Source of the DNA: Blastopirellula retiformator
Lineage (GTDB): Bacteria > Planctomycetota > Planctomycetia > Pirellulales > Pirellulaceae
DNA length: 64,000 nt
Assembly: GCF_007859755.1 (NCBI RefSeq)
Contig: NZ_SJPF01000002.1
Coordinates: 71,524 to 135,523 of the forward strand
Direction of reading: 5' to 3'
Shown here in pieces: positions 58,576-64,000 of this stretch (position 1 is its first letter; each line of letters starts with the position of its first letter). Both the position numbers and the translations under genes were made by a program. Below the pieces are notes generated by a model. The model was not told the origin of the DNA. It saw nothing but the letters and a program-made list of their open reading frames with translations, and did not search any database.

Positions 58576-60024
58576 CTACCCCGTGACCAACTTCATGTTC
58601 ATTTCCCCTTCGTTCACCGTCGGGCGTTCGGGGCGGCCTTTGTGGAAGTAGGTCAGCTTCATGTTGTCCAGACCCATCAGGTAGAGGATCGATGCGTGCA
58701 GCGAGTGGACGTGCATCCGGTCTTCGACGGCGTGCAGGCCGATTTCGTCGGTCGAGCCGATCGTCTGACCGCCGCGAACGCCGCCGCCGGCGAACCACAT
58801 GGTGAAGCCGGACGGGTTATGGTCGCGACCGTTCCCCTGTTCGCTCATCGGGGTGCGGCCAAACTCACCGCCCCAAACGACCAGGGTGTCGTCGAGTAGC
58901 CCGCGACGCTTCAGGTCGGCCAACAGGCCGGCGACCGGTTTGTCGGACGAGCGGCAGTTGGTGGAGTGGTTTTTTTCAATGTTGTTGTGAGCGTCCCACT
59001 TGCTGCCGGTGCCATGATACAGCTGGACGAAGCGAACGCCTCGTTCGACCAGCCGGCGGGCCAAGAGACAGTTGCGGCCGAACGTTTCGGTCGCTTTGTC
59101 ATCCATGCCGTACAGCTGTTTGGTCTCTTCGGTCTCTTGCGTCAGGTCGATCGCTTCGGGAGCGTGCACCTGCATGCGGAAGGCGAGTTCGTAGCTCTTG
59201 ATTCGGGCGTCCAGTTCGCTTTGACCCGGATGCTCGTGGGCGAAGCCTTGGTTCATCTGGTTCAGGTAGGCGAGCTTCGACTGTTGCCGCGGGTCGGTGA
59301 TCCCTTTGGGATTCTCGAGATTGCGAATCGGCGTTTCGCCAGGATGGAACCGCGTCCCTTGGTAGACGGCCGGCATGAAGGCGGTGCCCCAGTTGCGCGG
59401 GCCGTTAACCGGCGTGCCATTGTTGTCTTGCAGCACCACGAAGGCGGGCAGGTTTTCGTTTTCGGTTCCCAGACCATAGCTGACCCAGCTGCCGAGCGAA
59501 GGCCGGCCGCCGATGATGGCGCCGGTGTTCATCTGGCAGACTCCGCCGGCATGGTTGATGCCGTCGCTATGGCACGAGCGAATCACGGCCAGGTCGTCGG
59601 CATGCTCGGCGATGTGGGGCAACCATTCCGAAATCCAGAGGCCGCTCTCGCCATGCTGTTTCCACTTGCGGGGCGAGCCGTAGAGGGGCGCTTTCCCTTC
59701 CCCCATCGCCAGGATCACCTTCTTAAACGAGCTAGGCAATTGCTGCCCATGCAGCTTGTTCAATGTTGGCTTCGGATCGAACAAGTCGATGTGGCTGGGG
59801 CCCCCTTCCATGAAGAGGAAGATGACGTTCTTGGCCCGCGGCGCGACATGCGCCATCTGGTTGCTCTCGTCCAAACCGCCGTGGGCGGCGCGGCTTTCCT
59901 GCGCCATCATCCACGAGAGGGCGAGCGAACCGAACCCAGCGCCGGTGCGCAGCAGCGCTTGACGACGATCAATGACTTGCTCGTGATGCGGGACGCCATG
60001 TTGTTGGCAAACGGTCGATGGCAT
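58576..60024 (-). CDS. DUF1501 protein with Tat-type leader
   Basis: A 482-residue DUF1501 protein. Its leader DRRQALLRTGAGFGSLALSW is a twin-arginine type signal. Metal-site and family blocks are NVIFLFMEGGPSHIDLFDPKP, RSCHSDGINHAGGVCQMNTG, RFVQLYHGTGSKWDAHNN, WGGEFGRTPMSEQ and GRDHNPSGFTMWFAGGGVRGG. The C-terminal ILYLMGLDNMKLTYFHKGRPE is the usual end. The ATG at 60024 is 4 bases after the stop of the partner DUF1549 gene, so they are an operon; the frame continues upstream to 60210 but overlaps the partner and is not homologous. A REPIN-like doublet lies just downstream. Confidence 0.9.
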   Translation of the reverse strand: MPSTVCQQHGVPHHEQVIDRRQALLRTGAGFGSLALSWMMAQESRAAHGGLDESNQMAHVAPRAKNVIFLFMEGGPSHIDLFDPKPTLNKLHGQQLPSSFKKVILAMGEGKAPLYGSPRKWKQHGESGLWISEWLPHIAEHADDLAVIRSCHSDGINHAGGVCQMNTGAIIGGRPSLGSWVSYGLGTENENLPAFVVLQDNNGTPVNGPRNWGTAFMPAVYQGTRFHPGETPIRNLENPKGITDPRQQSKLAYLNQMNQGFAHEHPGQSELDARIKSYELAFRMQVHAPEAIDLTQETEETKQLYGMDDKATETFGRNCLLARRLVERGVRFVQLYHGTGSKWDAHNNIEKNHSTNCRSSDKPVAGLLADLKRRGLLDDTLVVWGGEFGRTPMSEQGNGRDHNPSGFTMWFAGGGVRGGQTIGSTDEIGLHAVEDRMHVHSLHASILYLMGLDNMKLTYFHKGRPERPTVNEGEMNMKLVTG

Positions 60025-60028
60025 GGGC

Positions 60029-63000
60029 TTATGGCACGTAAAGGAATTCGTTGGAATTAAGCAGGATATGACAGAAGTCGACCCAGGCGGCGTTGTCGGA
60101 GTTGATCGCCGCATCGCCGGAGGTGAGATCGACTCCCCCTTCGAGCGAACGGAGCGAACCGGTCGGCCGATTGAGCTTCCAGTGGCCGAGCACCTCGTCG
60201 ACGTCGTCAATCGGTTGAATCAGCAGTTGCTGTTCGCTCAAAGCGGCGGGGGCGACGCGAACCTCGGCGACGAGCCCGTCAAAGGCGCTGCTCTTGGTTC
60301 CGGTTCGTCCGCCGATCACCAGCGGATACTCGTTGCGGATGCCGGCGATGATCTCGGTCTTGACCACCGCCGTTTTCAGCGGGGCGTTTTCGGTCGAAAG
60401 GTCCTGTACAAAGAACCAGACTTCGGCGGCGCCGGTGTCGTCCAGCACATACTGCACGCAGGCATAGTAGGGACGACCCAGCTCAAAGCGAATCCCGGAG
60501 GGGACCACTTCGTAAACGGTTTGGTCCAGCGAGTTGGCGCCGACCAGCTGCATAATCAGGTTCCGCGGCGTGTAGGCCGACTTCTTGCTGGTCACGCCGA
60601 AGTTCCAGCCAGGTTGGCTGTTGGCGCCGGTCCATTGCGACGCGATCGTGCGAACCGACGCGTCGTCATAGAGCGAGTCAAGTTGAACAATCGTTTCGAC
60701 TGAGAACGACGCGCCGGTCAAGTCGGGCAGGTTCGCCGACAACTGCGAGATTTCGGCTGACGGGTTCAGGCGAACCCCGTTGCGGTCGGTTCCTTGCAGC
60801 GGAGCGATCGCCAGTGGTCTTTCTTTGGCGCTGCTCTCTTGGGCGATCCGCAGTTGCTGGGCGATGAACTCCTGGGCCGCTTCCAATTCGGCCGGCGAAG
60901 GCTCACGACTGAAGGCCCGCATGTAGGCGGCGCGGATGCGGTCTTCGCTCGTCTTCCCCTCTTTGCGAATGGCGGAGGCCATGCCGCTGGCCTGTTGCAG
61001 CGGAAAGCCGCCATTGATCAGCAGCAACGATTGGGTGGGCGTGGTGGTGGTATTGCGAGTCGCCGAGCTGGTGAACCGTTCGGGGAAGTCAAACGCGTCC
61101 ATCAGCGAGTCGCGGTTGTTGCGAACCACCTTCATGTAGACGCTGCGGCGAGGCGTGCCGCCGCTGACGCTGGCCCCGCCGGTGCTTGAGCTTAGCTTGC
61201 CCGAAGCGGCCAACATGGCGTCGCGGACCTGTTCGGCCGACAAACGACGGACCTGGCTGCGCCAGTAGGTATTGTTATCGAGGTCGAGCTTGTCCGACTC
61301 CGGGTTACGGGTCGAGGCCAACTGGTAGGTCTCGCTGGTCACCAACAGGCGAATCATCGACTTCATACTGCGATGCTGATCGATGAACTCTTGCGACATC
61401 CAATCGAGCAGATCGGGATGGGACGGCGGCGTGCCGAGGTTACCGAAGTCGTTGGGCGTTTCGACCAGTCCGCGGCTGAAGCACCATTGCCAGAGGCGAT
61501 TGGCGATCACGCGGCTGGCCAGGGCGTTGTCCTTGCTGTTGATCCAGCGGGCCAGTTCCGACCGGCGGCCGGTCGACTGCGGCTTCGACTCGATCGAGAC
61601 GGGCGAAGCGTCGAGCACCGTCAGGAAGTCGGGCGCGATTTCGCCCAGACGTTCCTTACCGGTGATGTAGGTCGGCGGGGCTTGCGGACCGACGTCGCTG
61701 ACCGAATAGACCCTCGGAAAATCAGCCGGCTTTTTGAACTTCGCCAGCTCTTCTTTCAGCTTCTTGTACTCTTCTTTTCGTTTGTCGTCGCCAACGTTGC
61801 CGCGACGGCTGCGGATCTCGCGTTCGACCTGGTTGTAGGCCATGTCGACCAGCTGCTGCTCAAACGGCGTCCGCTCGGCTTCCGGCTTGTTCATCATGAC
61901 CTGGATGTCGTCGGGGAACATCTCGGTTTGCTTTTTGATGGCGCCGGCGATCGGCTTCTTTTCCATCTCGTCGATCTTCGCCCGAAGCTCGCGGGTTTCT
62001 TCTTCCCACTTGGCGAGGGCGGCGTTGTACTTGGCCAACTCTTCCGGCGACGCGGCCGGCACGTCGTCACGCGGCAAGATCGGCGTGAAGAAGGCCTGCA
62101 ATTGGAAATAGTCGCGCTGCAGCAGCGGATCAAACTTATGATCGTGGCACTTGGCGCAGCCCATCCCGACCCCCAGGAAAACGTCGCTGGTGGTATCGGT
62201 GATGTCGTTCAGAATGATTTGCCACTGGGTGCGAACGTCGCGCTGGTTGTACTCGTAAATCCAGTGCCGTAGAAACCCGGTCGCCACAATCGCATCGGGA
62301 TTGTCAGGGGCGACTTCATCGCCGGCCAACTGCTCTAGGACGAATTGGTCGTACGGCTTGTCTTGGTTAAAGCTGTTGATGACGTAGTCGCGATACCGCC
62401 AGGCATGGGGACGATAGGCGTCTTGGCGGTATCCGTCCGATTCGGCGTAGCGAACCAGATCGAGCCAATGGGTCGCCATCCGCTCGCCAAAATGAACGCT
62501 ATCGAGCAGCGAATCGACCAGCTTTTCGTACGCGTCGGGCGAGTCGTCGGCCAGGAACGCTTCGGCCTGCTCCGGCGTCGGCGGCAAACCAGTCAGGTCA
62601 AAACAGACGCGGCGCAACAGCGTCCGTTTGCCCGCCTTCTGATTGGGGGTGACGCCATTGGCGATTTGCTGCTGGCGGATGAAGCGATCGATCGGGTTGC
62701 GGTTCCAGCGGGCTTCGTCAACTTGCGGCGGATCGACGTCGGCCAGCGGTTGAAACGCCCAGTAGTGGCGATCTTCTTCGGTGATTTTGTCTTTGGCGGC
62801 GGTCCGGACTTGCGCGTCATTGCCGCCGGGCCACGGGGCGCCCATCTTCACCCACTTGGCAAGCAGGGCGATCTCTTGCTCAGGCAGCTTGCCGGCCGGC
62901 GGCATCTCGTAGCTTTCGTAATTAATCGCTTCGATCAGCAAGCTGGTTTCGGGCTGGTGAGGCTCAATCGCCGCGCCGCTTTCGCCGCCCGACAGCATCG

Positions 63001-63220
63001 CGCCGCGAGAGTCGAGACGCAGTCCCCCCTTCTCCGCCTCTTCGCTGTGGCACTCAAAGCAGCGGCGGACCAGAAGCGGGCGGATGTCGTTTTCGAAGAA
63101 GGCGGCCTGCTCTTTACTGATCTGCGGGGCGTCAACCGCCTCTTCGGCATGGCCCAAGCTGGGCGCCGCGATCAGGGCCAGGGAGCAGGAAAACGCCACG
63201 AAAAGCTGGGATCGGCTCAT
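60029..63220 (-). CDS. PSCyt1-DUF1549-DUF1553 planctomycete protein with LamG-like domain
   Basis: A 1063-residue secreted protein. After a signal peptide (LFVAFSCSLALIAAPSLGHA) comes the planctomycete cytochrome C domain with CFECH (54-58, a heme-type CxxCH). Next are DUF1549 (RRVCFDLTGLPPTPEQAEAF, HWLDLVRYAESDGYRQDAYR), a CAKCHDHKFDPLLQRDYFQ block and a coiled-coil insert of about 120 residues. DUF1553 follows (LARWINSKDNALASRVIANRLWQWCF). Before the C-terminus is a LamG-type beta-sandwich (SVETIVQLDSLYDD...LVAEVRVAPAALSEQQLL). Its DUF1501 partner follows 4 bases later. Full-length family type, unlike the short form at 18296. Confidence 0.9.
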   Translation of the reverse strand: MSRSQLFVAFSCSLALIAAPSLGHAEEAVDAPQISKEQAAFFENDIRPLLVRRCFECHSEEAEKGGLRLDSRGAMLSGGESGAAIEPHQPETSLLIEAINYESYEMPPAGKLPEQEIALLAKWVKMGAPWPGGNDAQVRTAAKDKITEEDRHYWAFQPLADVDPPQVDEARWNRNPIDRFIRQQQIANGVTPNQKAGKRTLLRRVCFDLTGLPPTPEQAEAFLADDSPDAYEKLVDSLLDSVHFGERMATHWLDLVRYAESDGYRQDAYRPHAWRYRDYVINSFNQDKPYDQFVLEQLAGDEVAPDNPDAIVATGFLRHWIYEYNQRDVRTQWQIILNDITDTTSDVFLGVGMGCAKCHDHKFDPLLQRDYFQLQAFFTPILPRDDVPAASPEELAKYNAALAKWEEETRELRAKIDEMEKKPIAGAIKKQTEMFPDDIQVMMNKPEAERTPFEQQLVDMAYNQVEREIRSRRGNVGDDKRKEEYKKLKEELAKFKKPADFPRVYSVSDVGPQAPPTYITGKERLGEIAPDFLTVLDASPVSIESKPQSTGRRSELARWINSKDNALASRVIANRLWQWCFSRGLVETPNDFGNLGTPPSHPDLLDWMSQEFIDQHRSMKSMIRLLVTSETYQLASTRNPESDKLDLDNNTYWRSQVRRLSAEQVRDAMLAASGKLSSSTGGASVSGGTPRRSVYMKVVRNNRDSLMDAFDFPERFTSSATRNTTTTPTQSLLLINGGFPLQQASGMASAIRKEGKTSEDRIRAAYMRAFSREPSPAELEAAQEFIAQQLRIAQESSAKERPLAIAPLQGTDRNGVRLNPSAEISQLSANLPDLTGASFSVETIVQLDSLYDDASVRTIASQWTGANSQPGWNFGVTSKKSAYTPRNLIMQLVGANSLDQTVYEVVPSGIRFELGRPYYACVQYVLDDTGAAEVWFFVQDLSTENAPLKTAVVKTEIIAGIRNEYPLVIGGRTGTKSSAFDGLVAEVRVAPAALSEQQLLIQPIDDVDEVLGHWKLNRPTGSLRSLEGGVDLTSGDAAINSDNAAWVDFCHILLNSNEFLYVP

Positions 63221-63377
63221 AGCTTCGCTTATTAGGGGCGGGCTGGACCTACCGTAAAAGTTCACGGCGGTATTGAGGAAGGTGAGAGCCGATTTTACTC
63301 CTTTTTGGGAAAAACTGCAATTGAAATATGGGTGAAACCCCCTCGGAAATCAGTTGTTTGCGCCCGAATAGATTCCC

Positions 63378-63872
63378 CTATTCGAGTTCGCGGGGGCGAA
63401 CCGCCGACACTAGCTCCCACTCTTTGGCCGCGAACGCCGATTTCCAGCTGTCGGACTCGGTCTGAAACAGCACCGCTACGCCGGTAGCCATTTCGAGGGA
63501 GTCGCCGGCCAACTGACTGGCCAGCAATTCCCAGCCTGGGTTGTGTCCCAAAAAGAGGGCCGACTGGCATGTGTCGGGCATCTGAATCGCCAGGCTGACC
63601 ACCTCGGTGTAGCCGCTGAGGTAGAGACTGGGATCGAATACCACCTGGGGCGTTGGCGAGAAGTGGTCCTTCATTAACTCCCAGGTTTCCATGGTTCGTT
63701 GGGCGTCGCTCGAAACGACGATCTCTGGCGTCCAGCCGCGACTGTTCAGTTCGGCCGCCACTCGCGGCGCGGCGGCTCTTCCGCGACCATTCAGTGGGCG
63801 GCTGCGATCGTCAAGACCTTGGGGCCAAGCGCTTTTGGCGTGACGCATGACGATCAATCTTCGCGGAAGCAT
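63378..63872 (-). CDS. SixA-type phosphohistidine phosphatase
   Basis: A 164-residue protein of the histidine phosphatase (RHG) superfamily: RLIVMRHAKSAW (nucleophile His), DDRSRPLNGRGRAAAPRVA, VVSSDAQRTMETWE and ALFLGHNPGWELLA (second His). In E. coli SixA removes phosphate from HPt domains of phosphorelays and from the nitrogen PTS. A relay target such as the HPt kinase at 4719 is possible but speculative. The start ATG at 63872 is family-consistent. Confidence 0.9.
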   Translation of the reverse strand: MLPRRLIVMRHAKSAWPQGLDDRSRPLNGRGRAAAPRVAAELNSRGWTPEIVVSSDAQRTMETWELMKDHFSPTPQVVFDPSLYLSGYTEVVSLAIQMPDTCQSALFLGHNPGWELLASQLAGDSLEMATGVAVLFQTESDSWKSAFAAKEWELVSAVRPRELE

Positions 63873-64000
63873 GGGCGACTTTCATCCAATGTGGGGGCAA
63901 TATGAGGAGCATTGTTCCCAGCACCGCGATTCGGCTTGCTCAGATAGCCGACGCGCGCAATTTTAGTCATCGAGAATGTTTCCCGAATTTGTTATCTTAA

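Overview
The window reads as chromosomal DNA of a planctomycete, most likely Pirellulaceae (Blastopirellula-like). The basis is family content: paired DUF1549/DUF1553 and DUF1501 genes, a CxxCH planctomycete cytochrome domain, DUF1559 prepilin-like proteins, a giant secreted cadherin/VCBS-repeat protein with the planctomycete-style LEERRVM start, DUF3500, BD-FAE-type esterase, PhyH and Tat-exported Gfo/Idh/MocA proteins. No phage, plasmid or IS transposase gene was recognised. Small mobile-looking repeats are frequent.

Layout. 0-2 kb: end of a prenyltransferase-fold protein, two TatA-type translocase genes and tRNA-Val(CAC). 2-4.7 kb: a small accessory patch beside the tRNA (orphan Imm26-type immunity protein, a TPR protein, a 52-aa ORF), then a degenerate repeat tract. 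4.7-10.6 kb: a minus-strand signalling cluster (receiver-kinase, secreted protein, large hybrid kinase with two receivers and an HPt domain), with no DNA-binding output gene. 11.1-15.7 kb: an RNA-repair cassette (NIF/FCP1-type HAD phosphatase, Hen1 methyltransferase, Pnkp kinase-phosphatase-ligase). 16.2-22.6 kb: a planctomycete block (two DUF1559, DUF1549/DUF1553, DUF1501, EF-hand). 22.7-24.4 kb: two overlapping MNT-type nucleotidyltransferases that I infer belong with the RNA-repair genes. 24.7-28.6 kb: the giant VCBS protein. 29-35 kb: secreted and metabolic singletons. 34.9-35.8 kb: a decayed receiver-kinase. 36-41 kb: a DUF2760-Hsp70-Hsp70/DUF3731 operon. 41-48 kb: MFS transporter, hydrolase, SMUBP-2-like helicase, oxidoreductase and SGNH lipase. 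48-58 kb: bS21, SET protein, TPPII-like subtilase, class II photolyase with a TIGR01777 protein, fasciclin protein, and NAD-type isocitrate/isopropylmalate dehydrogenase. 58.5-63.9 kb: a second DUF1501/DUF1549 pair and a SixA-type phosphatase.

How the genes work together. The Hen1/Pnkp pair is a known bacterial RNA repair system: Pnkp heals and seals broken RNA, and Hen1 2'-O-methylates the 3' end so that the repaired site resists re-cleavage. Here it is led by a HAD phosphatase one base upstream of hen1, and two nucleotidyltransferases lie 7 kb downstream past the planctomycete block. The two Tat genes fit the three Tat-type leaders seen in the window (two DUF1501, one Gfo/Idh/MocA).

The most unusual non-coding signal is a structured repeat of about 140-157 bp. 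It has two long copies and one short form, and in all three cases its first bases (C-TAA-CAG) supply the stop codon of the adjacent gene. A REP/REPIN-like hairpin family, a pair of inverted-arm elements (about 155 bp) and a degenerate A-tract/GGTCCAGTCCAC array are also present. Coordinates and motifs were read by eye; no database search was run.
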